Shown here: positions 41,681-51,011 of the stretch, piece by piece
Position numbering within the stretch: position 1 is the stretch's first letter
Layout of the letters: each line of letters starts with the position of its first letter
Assembly (NCBI RefSeq): GCF_013367775.1
Contig: NZ_CP055157.1
Location: 2,311,001-2,375,000 of the forward strand
Length of the DNA: 64,000 nt
Direction: 5' to 3'
Origin: Microbulbifer sp. YPW1
GTDB lineage: Bacteria > Pseudomonadota > Gammaproteobacteria > Pseudomonadales > Cellvibrionaceae
Notes under the pieces: generated by a model
Databases searched by the model: none
Seen by the model: the letters and a program-made list of their open reading frames with translations, nothing else
What the model was told of the DNA's origin: nothing
Translations under genes and position numbers: made by a program

Positions 41681-41792
41681 GGCGGGACGCTGGGCAAAGC
41701 TTTTCGGAAGCGTCGGCGACAGGGACGTCGCCGACGCAGCGTAAATGGACGTATCTACAGCGGTTCCGAAAACCCGTACCCGGGACCCGGCC
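41681..41792 (+). repeat. Structured palindromic repeat, copy C (112 nt)
   Basis: The inner hairpin GCGTCGGCGAC (41710-41720) / GTCGCCGACGC (41727-41737) is perfect, with a six-base loop. The 26-base segment 41738-41763 (AAATGGACGTATCTACAGCG) matches that of copy A. The outer arms (41681-41709, 41764-41792) pair well only near the inside (TTTTCGGAA/TTCCGAAAA) and carry about nine mismatches further out, so this copy is older or decayed. It lies between dxs and the DUF885 gene. Confidence 0.85.
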
Positions 41793-41822
41793 TTCGATTT
41801 TTAGTTATGTACTTTGTCAGCC

Positions 41823-43754
41823 CTAGATAGCCGTAGCTTGCCCTTTTGACTGGGCCTGGTGCATTTGCGAATGGCGTTCGCGGATTTGTTCTTCTATGCC
41901 TTTGGCGTCCAGACCAATCTCTGCCAGTAACTTTGGATGCTTGCCGTGTTCGATAATTTTGTCGGGCAAGCCGAGCTGTAGCAGTGGTACCGGAATCACT
42001 CGCTGGTTCAGGTATTCCGAAACCGCACTGCCCGCACCGCCGGCAACCGTGTTTTCTTCCAGGGTCACAAGCAGGTCGTGGCTGTCGGCCATCTGGTCGA
42101 TCAGGGCCTCGTCCAGGGGTTTTACCCAGCGCATATCCACCAGCGTCGCACCGAGTTTGTCCGCCGCTTCTTTAGCGGATGCAAGCAGGGTGCCGAAGCT
42201 CAGGATGGCAATATCCTTGCCCTCCTGGACGACCCTGCCCATGCCGATAGGCAGTGTGTCCAGGGTTTTCTCAATGGTTACACCGGGACCGGTGCCGCGC
42301 GGATAGCGCACCGCCGATGGGCCATTGTGCTCGTAGGCTGTGTGCAGCAACTGGCGGCACTCGTTCTCATCGCTGGGGGCCGCGATGATCAGGTTCGGTA
42401 GACAGCGCATAAAGGTCAGGTCGAAGCTGCCCGCGTGGGTGGGGCCATCCTCGCCCACGAGGCCGGCGCGGTCGATAGCGAAGGTGACGTCCAGGTTCTG
42501 GATCGCCACATCGTGGACCATCTGATCGTAGCCGCGCTGCAGGAAGGTGGAGTAAATGGCCACCACCGGCTTCTGTCCCTCGCAGGCGAGGCCTGCAGCC
42601 AGGGTCACAGCGTGCTGCTCGGCGATGGCTACATCGTGGAAGCGCTCCGGGAAGCATTCCGCAAACTCCACCATGCCAGAGCCTTCGCACATGGCCGGGG
42701 TAATGCCGATCAGCTTGTCGTCCTGCTCCGCAGCGTCGCACAACCACTGGCCGAAAATATCCTGGTATTTCGGGCCTTTTTTCTTGGCTTCGCCATTTTT
42801 ATCCACAGCCGGTGCTACCTGAACCTTGGGCTCCGGTTCGAGCTTGTTCAGCGCGTGGTAACCCACCGGATCTTCTTCTGCCGGGCCGAAGCCCTTGCCC
42901 TTGGTGGTGACGATATGCAGAAGCTGCGGGCCGCGCTGATTGCGCAGGTTGCGCAGGGTGTGGACCAGATCCTGCATATTGTGGCCGTCCAGCGGGCCCA
43001 CGTAGTTGAAGCCAAGCTCCTCGAACAGGGTGCCCGGGGTGATCATGCCTTTGACGTGCTCTTCCGCGCGGCGCGCCAGCTGCCAGGCCTTGGGAATGAC
43101 GGACAGTACCTTGCGGCTGCCTTCGCGCATGTTCAGGTAGGTCTTGCTGGCGAGGATGCGGGCAAAGTAGGTGGCGAGGCCACCCACGTTCTTGGATATC
43201 GACATGCGGTTGTCGTTCAACACCACCAGCATGTCTTTACCGGTATGCGCGGCGTGGTTCAGGGCCTCGAAGGCCATACCCGCGGTCATGGCGCCATCGC
43301 CAATCACCGCCACCACCTTGCGCTCATCCGGCGAGCCGAGGGCCATGCCGAGTGCGGCGCTGATGGAAGTGCTGGAATGACCGACGCCAAAGGTGTCGTA
43401 AGGGCTCTCGGAACGCTTGGGGAATCCGGAGAGGCCACCCTGCTGGCGCATGGTGAGCATCTGCTCCCGGCGACCGGTGAGGATTTTGTGGGGGTAGGTC
43501 TGGTGGCCCACATCCCATACCAGACGGTCTTCCGGGGTGTTGTAGATGTAGTGCAGGGCGATGGTGAGGTCGACGACACCGAGGCCGGCACCAAAGTGAC
43601 CGCCGGTCTGGCCTACGCAGTACAGCAGGTATTCACGCAGCTGGGTTGCCAGCTCGGGCAGTTGTTTTTCCGCCAGCGCGCGCAGCTGGGCCGGTGAGTC
43701 GATCTGGTCGAGCAGCGGCGTAGACGGGCGTGTGCGGGGTATCTCGTCGAACAT
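41823..43754 (-). CDS. dxs: 1-deoxy-D-xylulose-5-phosphate synthase
   Basis: This 643-residue thiamine-diphosphate enzyme makes DXP from pyruvate and glyceraldehyde-3-phosphate, the first step of the MEP isoprenoid pathway. [10 protein letters not shown] gives the catalytic-loop His near residue 53. [15 protein letters not shown] (153 on) through VVLNDN is the TPP motif. [13 protein letters not shown] lies in the pyrimidine domain. I start at ATG 43754 with CAGGACCC upstream, not 43796. In many gammaproteobacteria dxs follows xseB and ispA directly; here those genes are about 9 kb away on the same strand, with the Mrp operon between. Confidence 0.96.
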   Translation of the reverse strand: MFDEIPRTRPSTPLLDQIDSPAQLRALAEKQLPELATQLREYLLYCVGQTGGHFGAGLGVVDLTIALHYIYNTPEDRLVWDVGHQTYPHKILTGRREQMLTMRQQGGLSGFPKRSESPYDTFGVGHSSTSISAALGMALGSPDERKVVAVIGDGAMTAGMAFEALNHAAHTGKDMLVVLNDNRMSISKNVGGLATYFARILASKTYLNMREGSRKVLSVIPKAWQLARRAEEHVKGMITPGTLFEELGFNYVGPLDGHNMQDLVHTLRNLRNQRGPQLLHIVTTKGKGFGPAEEDPVGYHALNKLEPEPKVQVAPAVDKNGEAKKKGPKYQDIFGQWLCDAAEQDDKLIGITPAMCEGSGMVEFAECFPERFHDVAIAEQHAVTLAAGLACEGQKPVVAIYSTFLQRGYDQMVHDVAIQNLDVTFAIDRAGLVGEDGPTHAGSFDLTFMRCLPNLIIAAPSDENECRQLLHTAYEHNGPSAVRYPRGTGPGVTIEKTLDTLPIGMGRVVQEGKDIAILSFGTLLASAKEAADKLGATLVDMRWVKPLDEALIDQMADSHDLLVTLEENTVAGGAGSAVSEYLNQRVIPVPLLQLGLPDKIIEHGKHPKLLAEIGLDAKGIEEQIRERHSQMHQAQSKGQATAI

Positions 43755-43868
43755 CAAGGGTCCTGATTCGGGCACTAGAGCCGGGCGGTGGCTCACAGTA
43801 TCAATTGCAACTGATATAAGAAGCGAATTGTATGCCCACGGAGACGATATTGCATCCTGCTCGCGGCG

Positions 43869-45560
43869 TCACAGGCTACCTAGGATCAGATAGATCGCCA
43901 GCAGCAATACCACGCCGGCGACCATACTGCCGGTCAGCCAGTTGCGCGCCAGGATCCCGTCTGCACGGTGGTGGTCAGCCAGGCCGGTAATGAGGCGCTC
44001 GACACCCCGTGTGGCCGTGGCCCGCAGGCGTTTGTCGAGGGCAAACAGACCGCCAAACAGCCCTCTGGCGGCATCTGGCAACAGGCGCCGGTAAAGCCAT
44101 TCGGCGTCCAGGTTGACCGAAGGTAGCTCCGGTGGGTAGAGATGGCGCAAATTTAGCCACACAAAGGCCAGAGCGGAGAAGAACAGAAGCTGCAGCTGTG
44201 TCAGGACGTGGGTGAGGTCATACGGGGTGTAGGACATCTCGTGCGGCAGCAAGCTGTACAGGGCCTGTGGGTAAATCCCCACGGTGAGGCACAGGGCTGC
44301 GGCGATGCTCATCGCTACCAGCATATTTGCCGGAGGTTCGCGGGCGGGCAGCTTCGCATCGTGGGCGAAGAAGGCAAAGTAGGGGATCTTGATGCCGGCG
44401 TGGTGGAAGACCCCGGCGGAGGCGAATAGCAAGATCAGCCAGACGCCCTCGTAACCGTTCTTGATCGCCGCACTCATCACCATCGATTTACTGACAAACC
44501 CGCTGAACAGGGGGAAGGCGGAAATCGAGGCCGCGCCAATGATGCACAGCACTGTGGTCTTGGGCATTTTCTTGTACAGGCCGCCGAGTTCGGAGCCGTT
44601 GATACGGCCGGTCACGTGCAGCACCGCCCCCATGGACATAAACAGCAGCCCCTTGAAGATCACATCATTGAACGCGTGGGCCACGGCGCCGTTGATTGCC
44701 AGCGAGGTGCCGATGCCGATGCCCACCACCATAAAACCCAGCTGGTTGATGAGGCTGTAGGCCAGTACCCGGCGCAGGTCGTTCTCGATCACCGCGTAGA
44801 AGATCGGGAAGCAGGCCATGGTCGCGCCGATATACACCAGCAGCTCGGTGCCCGGGTAGGCCCGTGCCAGGCAGTACACCGCCACCTTGGTGGTAAAGGC
44901 ACTCAGAAACACGGTACCGGTGGGGGTGGATTCCGGGTAGGCATCGGTGAGCCAGTTATGGAAGAAAGGGAAGGCGCACTTGATACCGAACGCGAGGAAG
45001 ATCAACCAGCTGTAGGCGCTGTCACTCAGGCCGATCTGGCCGAAAGTCAGGGTTTCGTGGGCCTGGCCGTAGAAAACGATACCGCCGAGCAGCAACAATC
45101 CGGACAGGATATGCAGAGTGAAATAGCGCAGGCCGGATACGTAGGCGCGGCCGGTGCGGCGGGCCCACACCAGAAACACCGAAGTCAGTGCCAGCAGTTC
45201 CCAGAAAATGAACAGGGTGAGCAGATCGCCGGCAAATACCGCGCCCAGCGCACTGCCGGCGTACAGCAGGCTCGCTACCTGTTGCAGGGTATCGCGTACG
45301 TGCAGGGCATAAATGACCGCAATCAGTGCGGCGATATGGAACAGGTAGCCGAACAGCAGGCTGAGTTTGTCGGCCCTGAATAGCAGCAGGTCAAAATCGA
45401 GAATACCGTAGTGACCAAAGCTGCCGCTGCCGAGCAGCCACAAATTGGCGAGCCCCAGAACCGGTACGGCGAGGGTAATCAGAGCGCGCGCCCGGCCGCG
45501 CAATACGCCGGCAAGCAAGGCGGCGACAAAGAACGGAATGAAGGGGGCAACTTCAAACAT
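43869..45560 (-). CDS. Mrp/Mnh antiporter NuoL/M/N-type subunit, third copy
   Basis: This 563-residue integral membrane protein has about 14-15 hydrophobic segments and belongs to the proton-antiporter family shared with complex I NuoL/M/N. The Lys in FGIKCAFPFFHNWLTDAYPESTPTGTV and the downstream AFTTKVAVYCLAR and HAFNDVIFKGLLFMSMGA segments are the conserved channel region. The C-terminal part, including ALDKRLRATATRGVERL and a last membrane segment, resembles a MnhA-like or complex-I-like tail. It is the last gene of the nine-gene antiporter operon and overlaps the preceding small-membrane-protein gene by eight bases. Confidence 0.85.
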   Translation of the reverse strand: MFEVAPFIPFFVAALLAGVLRGRARALITLAVPVLGLANLWLLGSGSFGHYGILDFDLLLFRADKLSLLFGYLFHIAALIAVIYALHVRDTLQQVASLLYAGSALGAVFAGDLLTLFIFWELLALTSVFLVWARRTGRAYVSGLRYFTLHILSGLLLLGGIVFYGQAHETLTFGQIGLSDSAYSWLIFLAFGIKCAFPFFHNWLTDAYPESTPTGTVFLSAFTTKVAVYCLARAYPGTELLVYIGATMACFPIFYAVIENDLRRVLAYSLINQLGFMVVGIGIGTSLAINGAVAHAFNDVIFKGLLFMSMGAVLHVTGRINGSELGGLYKKMPKTTVLCIIGAASISAFPLFSGFVSKSMVMSAAIKNGYEGVWLILLFASAGVFHHAGIKIPYFAFFAHDAKLPAREPPANMLVAMSIAAALCLTVGIYPQALYSLLPHEMSYTPYDLTHVLTQLQLLFFSALAFVWLNLRHLYPPELPSVNLDAEWLYRRLLPDAARGLFGGLFALDKRLRATATRGVERLITGLADHHRADGILARNWLTGSMVAGVVLLLAIYLILGSL

Positions 45561-45855
45561 CGGTGCGGCCTCCTGTTACGGAATCGGCGCTGTCGCTGCC
45601 CAGCTCTCGCTTGTCGTAATAGTCTTCAGGCCGCATCAGGAAAGTGCGCATCCATTTTGCGGCAAACACCAGAATCACACAGCCTACAAACCCGTACAGG
45701 GGGTAAAACCCGGGCAGGCCTTCCCAGCGGAATTCGATATGGCGGTGTACTACAAAGTCTGCGGCAAACAGCAATGCGCAGATACCGTAGAACACCCGCA
45801 ACAGTTTGCGGATATTGTCGGGGTTGTCGAAGAACGCCTGTTTATTACCACGCAT
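45553..45855 (-). CDS. Small two-TM protein of the Mrp operon
   Basis: This 100-residue protein has two predicted membrane helices (about 20-36 and 49-68: VFYGICALLFAADFVVH and PLYGFVGCVILVFAAKW). It has a charged C-terminus (LMRPEDYYDKRELGSDSADS). It overlaps the downstream antiporter subunit gene by eight bases and starts one base after the upstream subunit gene stops, so it is translationally coupled. It does not match the classical MrpA-G set. It may be an accessory or assembly subunit of this antiporter class. Confidence 0.7.
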   Translation of the reverse strand: MRGNKQAFFDNPDNIRKLLRVFYGICALLFAADFVVHRHIEFRWEGLPGFYPLYGFVGCVILVFAAKWMRTFLMRPEDYYDKRELGSDSADSVTGGRTDV

Positions 45856-45856
45856 A

Positions 45857-47344
45857 TCAGATTCCGGCCTTGATCAGCTGATAGAAAGCATCGGGGTAGA
45901 GCAGCAAATAAATACAGCCCGCGGCGGTGATGCCGAGGGCAATCAGTGACGGCAGCGGCGCTTCCTGAATCGTGACAATACCGTTGTTCACCGCTACTGT
46001 TTCGGCGCCGCCATCGGCCTGTGTGTCCCGGGAAAAAAATGCGTGCAGGGGAATTGGCAGCAGGTAGGCAATGCTCAGCAGTGAGCTGACCATCAACAGC
46101 GCCATCAGTATCCACTGCTCGGCTTCAAAGGTGCCCAGCATCAGATACCACTTGCTCCAGGTGCCGCCGGTGGGTGGAATGCCGATAATGCACAGGCTGG
46201 CGATCAGGAACGCCGTCATGGTGATGGGCATCTGCCGGCCGAGTCCGCGCATGTCGCCGATCTCTGTCTTGTGCGCGGCTACCAGGATGGCGCCCGCACA
46301 GAAGAACAGGGTGATCTTGCCGAACGCGTGCATGACGATATGCAGTGCACTGCCGGTCATGCCCGCAGAGGTCGCCAGCAGGGCACCGAGACTGATATAG
46401 CCAAGCTGGCTCACGGTGGAGTAAGCGAGGCGCTTTTTCAGGTTCTGCTGGCGCAGGGCAACGATAGACGCCAGTAAAATCGAGGCGCCCGCCAGATACA
46501 GCAGCCACTTGGTGGCGGGAATGCTCTGCAATGTTTCAAACCCGAAAATCAGCAGGCAGATTTTCAACAGGACAAATACCCCGGCCTTGACCACGGCGAC
46601 TGCGTGCAGCAGGGCACTCACCGGCGTCGGCGCCACCATGGCCGCAGGCAGCCAGCCGTGAAACGGCATGATTGCCGCCTTGCCGACACCGAATACGAAC
46701 AGCACCAGCAAAACAGACAGTAGCGCCGCAGAGGTATCCGCGGAGAAAATCCCTCCCGGCTTGAAGGTTAACGTGCCTGCCAGTAGCCAGGTGGCGACGA
46801 TGGCGAGGAGGAAGAAACCCACCGAGGTACCCAGCAGGATGCTCAGGTAAACGCGGCCACCGTGACGGGCCTTGTCAGTCCCTGCATGGGTCACCAGCGG
46901 ATAGGTGCACAAGGTCAGAATTTCGTAGAACACGAACAGGGTGAACAGGTTTTCTGCAAACGCGATCCCCATCACCGCGCCGATGGAAACCGCAAACAGG
47001 CTGAAAAATCGGGTCTGGTTTTTCTCGCCGTGGCCGCGCATGTAGCCGATGGCGTAAAGCGTGGTAACGATCCACAGAAAGCTCGCTACCAGTGCGAACA
47101 ACAGCCCCAGGGGCTCCACGCGAAAGGCCAGGCTCAACCCGGGCAGTATTTCCAGCCAGTGGGCGCTAATGGCCGTGCCTGCGAGCAGGGGTTGGTAGAG
47201 TTCTGTCGTCACTGCGAACAGCGCGCTGGCACTCACCAGGGATACCGCCTCCCGTATATTTTCCCAGCGTGCGGTCAGCTGAATTCCAATCAATGCCAGC
47301 AGAGGAATCAACAGGGCCAGCTGCAACAGGTTGGACTCACTCAT
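45857..47344 (-). CDS. mnhD: Mrp/Mnh antiporter subunit D-type, second copy
   Basis: This 495-residue membrane protein has about 14 helices and the NuoN/M-type core: GVGKAAIMPFHGWLPAAMVAPTPVSALLHAVAVVKAG, with the key Lys residues. It has IVMHAFGKITLFFCAGAI in place of the usual HAL-K motif. MrpD is one of the large antiporter subunits that couple Na+ or K+ export to H+ uptake. Its start overlaps the previous gene's stop by four bases, so translation is coupled. A second D-type gene lies upstream and another distal copy downstream. Confidence 0.88.
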   Translation of the reverse strand: MSESNLLQLALLIPLLALIGIQLTARWENIREAVSLVSASALFAVTTELYQPLLAGTAISAHWLEILPGLSLAFRVEPLGLLFALVASFLWIVTTLYAIGYMRGHGEKNQTRFFSLFAVSIGAVMGIAFAENLFTLFVFYEILTLCTYPLVTHAGTDKARHGGRVYLSILLGTSVGFFLLAIVATWLLAGTLTFKPGGIFSADTSAALLSVLLVLFVFGVGKAAIMPFHGWLPAAMVAPTPVSALLHAVAVVKAGVFVLLKICLLIFGFETLQSIPATKWLLYLAGASILLASIVALRQQNLKKRLAYSTVSQLGYISLGALLATSAGMTGSALHIVMHAFGKITLFFCAGAILVAAHKTEIGDMRGLGRQMPITMTAFLIASLCIIGIPPTGGTWSKWYLMLGTFEAEQWILMALLMVSSLLSIAYLLPIPLHAFFSRDTQADGGAETVAVNNGIVTIQEAPLPSLIALGITAAGCIYLLLYPDAFYQLIKAGI

Positions 47345-48816
47345 GGTGCGGCACCTCCGATCAGGAATTGAGCGGCTGCAGCCGTTACCTCAACCGGCAG
47401 GCGAGTGTCGATACCGAAATAGATATTCGCGGCGATCAGTAACCAGGCGGGTAACAGTATCCCCAGGGGCGCTTCGGTAACCGCATCTGAATTCGCGGGC
47501 TGGAAATAGGCGGCCTCTACCAGGCGCCAGATATAAACCACTGCCAGCAGGGAGCCGAGCACGACCAATACGGCTACCCACCACAGCTGCTGCTCGATGG
47601 CCGCGGCAATCAGGTACCACTTGCTGACAAAACCGACGGTGAGCGGCATACCGATCAGGCTGATACCGCCAATGACGATTGCCGCCATGGTCCACGGCAT
47701 GGCGCGGCCAAGACCGTTGAAGTGTTCGATACGACAGCCGCCGAGGCGATAGACCAGACCGGCCAGGGCCAGAAACAGGCCGCCCTTCATCAATGCATGG
47801 TTGAACAGGTGCAGCAGTGTCGCCTGCAGTGCAGTGGCCGTGCCGATTCCAATACCGACCACCATGTAACCCACCTGGGCCACACTGGAAAAGGCCAGCA
47901 TGCGTTTGATGTTGGCTTGATAAATGGCGACGCCAGATGCGGCAAAAACACCCACCAGCCCCAGGCCAACGAGCAGTGTATCCATCGGCAGGTGGGACAG
48001 TGAAAACTGGATGCCGAAGACGGTAAAAGTGAATCGCAGTAACAGGTAGAGCGCCACTTTGGTGGCGGTGGCCGCAAGAAACGCGGTGACGATCGACGGC
48101 GCACAGCTGTACGCGTTGGGTAGCCACATATGCAGTGGAAACAGTGCGAGCTTGAGACAGATACCGACGAAGATAAAGGCGAAGGCGGCGAGCACCGTGG
48201 TGGATTGATCCATGGCGGGAATCAGGGTTGCCAGGTCCGCCATATTCAGGGTGCCGGTCATCATGTACAGGAAGCCGATCCCGATCAGGAGAAAGGTGGC
48301 CCCGATAGTGCCCATGATCAGGTACTGGAACGCAGCCCACAGCGCGCGCCTGTCGCGCCCGAGGGCAATCAATGCGTAGGTCGAGAGTGACGAGATTTCC
48401 AGGAATACAAAAACGTTGAACACATCGCCGGTGGCAACGATACCCAGAAGCCCGGCAAAACACAGTAGATAAAGCGCGTAGAAAACGGTCTGGCGGCTGG
48501 CCTCCAGCTCCTGCGCAACACTGGTCCGCGCCGCGGCAAGCACCACACTGCTCAGGCCCGAAACGATCAGCAGCACCCACGCATTCAGCAGGTCGATCCG
48601 GTACTCGATACCCCAGGGCGCCTCCCACCCGCCGAGGCGGTAGCTGATGGCACCTTCCGCATATACCTGCTGTAGCAACAACACACTGACAACCAGCGCG
48701 GCAAAACTCACCAGCAGGGTAAACAGCCAGACCAGTGTGGACTTGCGGATGATCAGGCAGGATGGAGCCGCTACCAGTGGCAGTATCACCTGCAGTATGG
48801 GGAGGTGGGCAAACAT
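47341..48816 (-). CDS. mnhD: Mrp/Mnh antiporter subunit D-type, first copy
   Basis: This 491-residue membrane protein has about 14 helices. The antiporter core includes LKLALFPLHMWLPNAYSCAPSIVTAFLAATATKVALY and LFNHALMKGGLFLALAG. It resembles NuoN/MrpD. It starts two bases after the mnhC stop. The order C-D follows canonical mrp operons. It contributes a proton-translocating half channel; cation specificity cannot be read from the sequence. Confidence 0.9.
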   Translation of the reverse strand: MFAHLPILQVILPLVAAPSCLIIRKSTLVWLFTLLVSFAALVVSVLLLQQVYAEGAISYRLGGWEAPWGIEYRIDLLNAWVLLIVSGLSSVVLAAARTSVAQELEASRQTVFYALYLLCFAGLLGIVATGDVFNVFVFLEISSLSTYALIALGRDRRALWAAFQYLIMGTIGATFLLIGIGFLYMMTGTLNMADLATLIPAMDQSTTVLAAFAFIFVGICLKLALFPLHMWLPNAYSCAPSIVTAFLAATATKVALYLLLRFTFTVFGIQFSLSHLPMDTLLVGLGLVGVFAASGVAIYQANIKRMLAFSSVAQVGYMVVGIGIGTATALQATLLHLFNHALMKGGLFLALAGLVYRLGGCRIEHFNGLGRAMPWTMAAIVIGGISLIGMPLTVGFVSKWYLIAAAIEQQLWWVAVLVVLGSLLAVVYIWRLVEAAYFQPANSDAVTEAPLGILLPAWLLIAANIYFGIDTRLPVEVTAAAAQFLIGGAAP

Positions 48817-48818
48817 GG

Positions 48819-49211
48819 TTATTCCGCTCCCTCGACCGTTGACTGGCGCAATAGCTGTTCCTGTTTTTCTTCTGCGCTCTGTATATCCCGCTCTTCAATG
48901 GAGCCGTAAGCGCGTTTGATGCGAATCACCAGTGCCAGCGCCAGTGCGGTGGTGGCTATGCCCACAACAATTGCCGTGAGAATCAGTACATGCGGTAGCG
49001 GATTGGAATAAAGCACTTCCCCCTCACTGAGAATGGGGGCGCTGCCGCCTTCAACTTTTCCCACACTGATATAGAAAATAAAAACGGATGTCTGGAAAAT
49101 ATTCAGGCCGATAACTTTTTTCACCAGGTTGCCCTGGGCAATGACCATATACAGCCCGATCATCATCAGCGCGATGACGATCCAGTAGTTGTAGTGCGAT
49201 GCCAGTAACAT
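48819..49211 (-). CDS. mnhC: Mrp/Mnh antiporter subunit C
   Basis: This 130-residue NuoK-like protein has three membrane helices: WIVIALMMIGLYMVI, VIGLNIFQTSVFIFYIS and PLPHVLILTAIVVGIATTALALAL. The Asn-Pro-Leu-Pro-His and LTAIVVGIATTA segment is diagnostic of MrpC/MnhC. It lies directly between the fused D/B-type subunit gene (one-base gap) and mnhD (two-base gap). Confidence 0.92.
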   Translation of the reverse strand: MLLASHYNYWIVIALMMIGLYMVIAQGNLVKKVIGLNIFQTSVFIFYISVGKVEGGSAPILSEGEVLYSNPLPHVLILTAIVVGIATTALALALVIRIKRAYGSIEERDIQSAEEKQEQLLRQSTVEGAE

Positions 49212-49212
49212 T

Positions 49213-50250
49213 TCAGCTGGCCTCCTGTCCCGGTATTTCCGGCGCAGCGTCGGAGGCGGGGTCTGTCCCGCGCAGGCGCAGTTGCTCCGAAAACAGGTAG
49301 AAAATCATGATCATCACCGAGGCCACGGTTATGCCCACGCCGAGCTCGATGGCAATGATGCCGATGTGCTGGCCGCTTACCGGATCCCCGGCGAGTGCGC
49401 TGTAATCGAGAAAGCTTTTGCCATTGGCCAGGCTGAGTAACCCGACACTGCCATAAACCAGTACGCCCATGGCAGATAGCAGCTGCACCACATCGTGGCT
49501 CGCCACGCGGCGTACCGCGTCCAGACCAAACACCAGCCCGTAGAGAATAAAACCCACCGCGAAAATCACGCCCGCCTGAAAGCCGCCGCCGGGCCCGTAT
49601 TCGCCGTGGAACTGCACGTAGAGGGCATACAGCATGATCGGCGCGATCAAAACCTTGGCCACCACCTTGAGCACGATATCCTGAGACAGCGGCTGATTGT
49701 TTACTTGCGGGGGAAGCTGGAGTTCTACGGTTGAGGTAGCCCGCAATAGAGAAAGTACACCGAGACCCGCGGTAAAAATGACCACGACCTCCCCGAGCGT
49801 ATCGTAGCCCCGGTAGCTGGCGAGCACCGATGTGACAATATTGGGGATCCCGATCTCGCGCATGGATTCCTGAATATAGTGCGGGGCCACATGTAATTGC
49901 GCTGGCGCATCGGCTGCGCCGAATGCCGGCATATCGTGGGTTGCGATGATCAGCAGCGCACCCAGTGGGATAACTAGGGCCAGTGCCAGTCGCGCGCGAT
50001 TGCGGTCCGCGCGCTGGTGTCTGCCACACAGTGCCAGTGTCAGCAGGATTAGCAGGGGAGAAATTCCGGCGCCCACAGCTGCTTCAGTGAATGCGACATC
50101 GACGGCGCCCATGGTCATGAAAAAACCGGCGGACAGCAGGCCGTAAATGCCCGCCAGCATGGTTGCGGCGAACAGGTCCTTGATCCACGCGATCGATACT
50201 GCGGTGACCAGCAGCATTGCCAGCAGGGCGATATCCAGCAATAACTCCAT
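49213..50250 (-). CDS. mnhB: DUF4040 (MbhD-like)-MnhB fusion subunit
   Basis: This 345-residue protein joins two modules. Residues about 1-75 form a DUF4040/MbhD-like part (AATMLAGIYGLLSAGFFMTMGAVDVAFTEAAVGAG), which in canonical Mrp systems is the C-terminal part of MrpA. Residues about 190-335 are MnhB (LLIAPIMLYALYVQFHGEYGPGGGFQAGVIFA and ELGVGITVASVMIMIFYLF). The linking segment with GIPNIVTSVLASYRGYDTLGEVVVIF is MbhE-like. ATG 50250 has TGGAGCG upstream and is preferred over 50274. A separate full-length MrpA is absent; the three large D-type subunits plus this fusion replace it. The gap from mnhG is 64 bases. Confidence 0.85.
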   Translation of the reverse strand: MELLLDIALLAMLLVTAVSIAWIKDLFAATMLAGIYGLLSAGFFMTMGAVDVAFTEAAVGAGISPLLILLTLALCGRHQRADRNRARLALALVIPLGALLIIATHDMPAFGAADAPAQLHVAPHYIQESMREIGIPNIVTSVLASYRGYDTLGEVVVIFTAGLGVLSLLRATSTVELQLPPQVNNQPLSQDIVLKVVAKVLIAPIMLYALYVQFHGEYGPGGGFQAGVIFAVGFILYGLVFGLDAVRRVASHDVVQLLSAMGVLVYGSVGLLSLANGKSFLDYSALAGDPVSGQHIGIIAIELGVGITVASVMIMIFYLFSEQLRLRGTDPASDAAPEIPGQEAS

Positions 50251-50314
50251 TAATCGCGCTCCAGTATTTTGCATTCCCCTGACATCATGGTTTTACTCCC
50301 GATATTTTCTATTG

Positions 50315-50716
50315 CTAGCGGGAAACGCCTGCTGCTTCCACGGCGGTATCCGGCTCACTACCTTTGGTAGAAATTTTTTTCTGCGGCCGCCCATTACTGG
50401 CGCTGCCTTCCCACAGCGATTGCAATTTGAGTTCCGAATGCTGGGCGGATCGGGCCAGCGCGTGGCTGGCGGTAGGGCTGGTAAAAAATATGAATAGCAG
50501 GATCAGCCCGAGCTTGAACAGCGCCAGCGACCATCCCGCAATCAGCATAAGGCCGGTGATTACCAGGAAGGTCGCCAGCGTGTCGGTAATCCCCGCGGCG
50601 TGCATGCGGGTATAAAAATCGGGAAAGCGTAAAATGCCGATGGCGCCGCTCAGCATGAAAAAACAGCCCATTGCCAATAAAAAACCGCTGACTAGCGTTA
50701 AAATGGAGTCAATCAC
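50315..50716 (-). CDS. mnhG: Mrp/Mnh antiporter subunit G
   Basis: This 133-residue protein has three membrane helices. The family segment is SGAIGILRFPDFYTRMHAAGITDTLATFLVITG. The open frame extends to 50797, but the GTG at 50716 has GGAGGAG at good spacing and overlaps the mnhF stop by eight bases, so it is the likely start. The C-terminal 30 residues (SASNGRPQKKISTKGSEPD) form a hydrophilic tail not usual for MrpG. Confidence 0.88.
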   Translation of the reverse strand: MIDSILTLVSGFLLAMGCFFMLSGAIGILRFPDFYTRMHAAGITDTLATFLVITGLMLIAGWSLALFKLGLILLFIFFTSPTASHALARSAQHSELKLQSLWEGSASNGRPQKKISTKGSEPDTAVEAAGVSR

Positions 50717-51011
50717 CGCGTGTCTCCTCCACAGCGGCAGCGCTTTTAAAAGCGCCGCCCGCACCGCTTCTAAACTCAAAATACCGCAATACTCCAATCA
50801 CGCTGACAAAGTTGATCAGTGCGTAAACCAGCGCAATATCGAGATATTCCGGCTTTCCCAGGGTGAAACAGATTACCGCGATCAATAAAACGGTTTTGGT
50901 GCCGAACAGGTTCACCGCCAGAATGCGATCGTGAATTGTCGGGCCGAGCAGGGCGCGTATCAGTGCCAGTGCCATCACCACCAGCAGTGCGATCAGGGTT
51001 GCAGTCAGCAT
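50709..51011 (-). CDS. mnhF: Mrp/Mnh antiporter subunit F
   Basis: This 100-residue protein has three membrane helices with RALLGPTIHDRILAVNLFGTKTVLLIAV, the MrpF pattern. It overlaps mnhE by seven bases and mnhG by eight, so all three are translationally coupled. Confidence 0.9.
   Translation of the reverse strand: MLTATLIALLVVMALALIRALLGPTIHDRILAVNLFGTKTVLLIAVICFTLGKPEYLDIALVYALINFVSVIGVLRYFEFRSGAGGAFKSAAAVEETRGD

Noticed and set aside
42435..43697. 420-codon open frame antisense to dxs
   Set aside because: Antisense shadow of a clear housekeeping enzyme.
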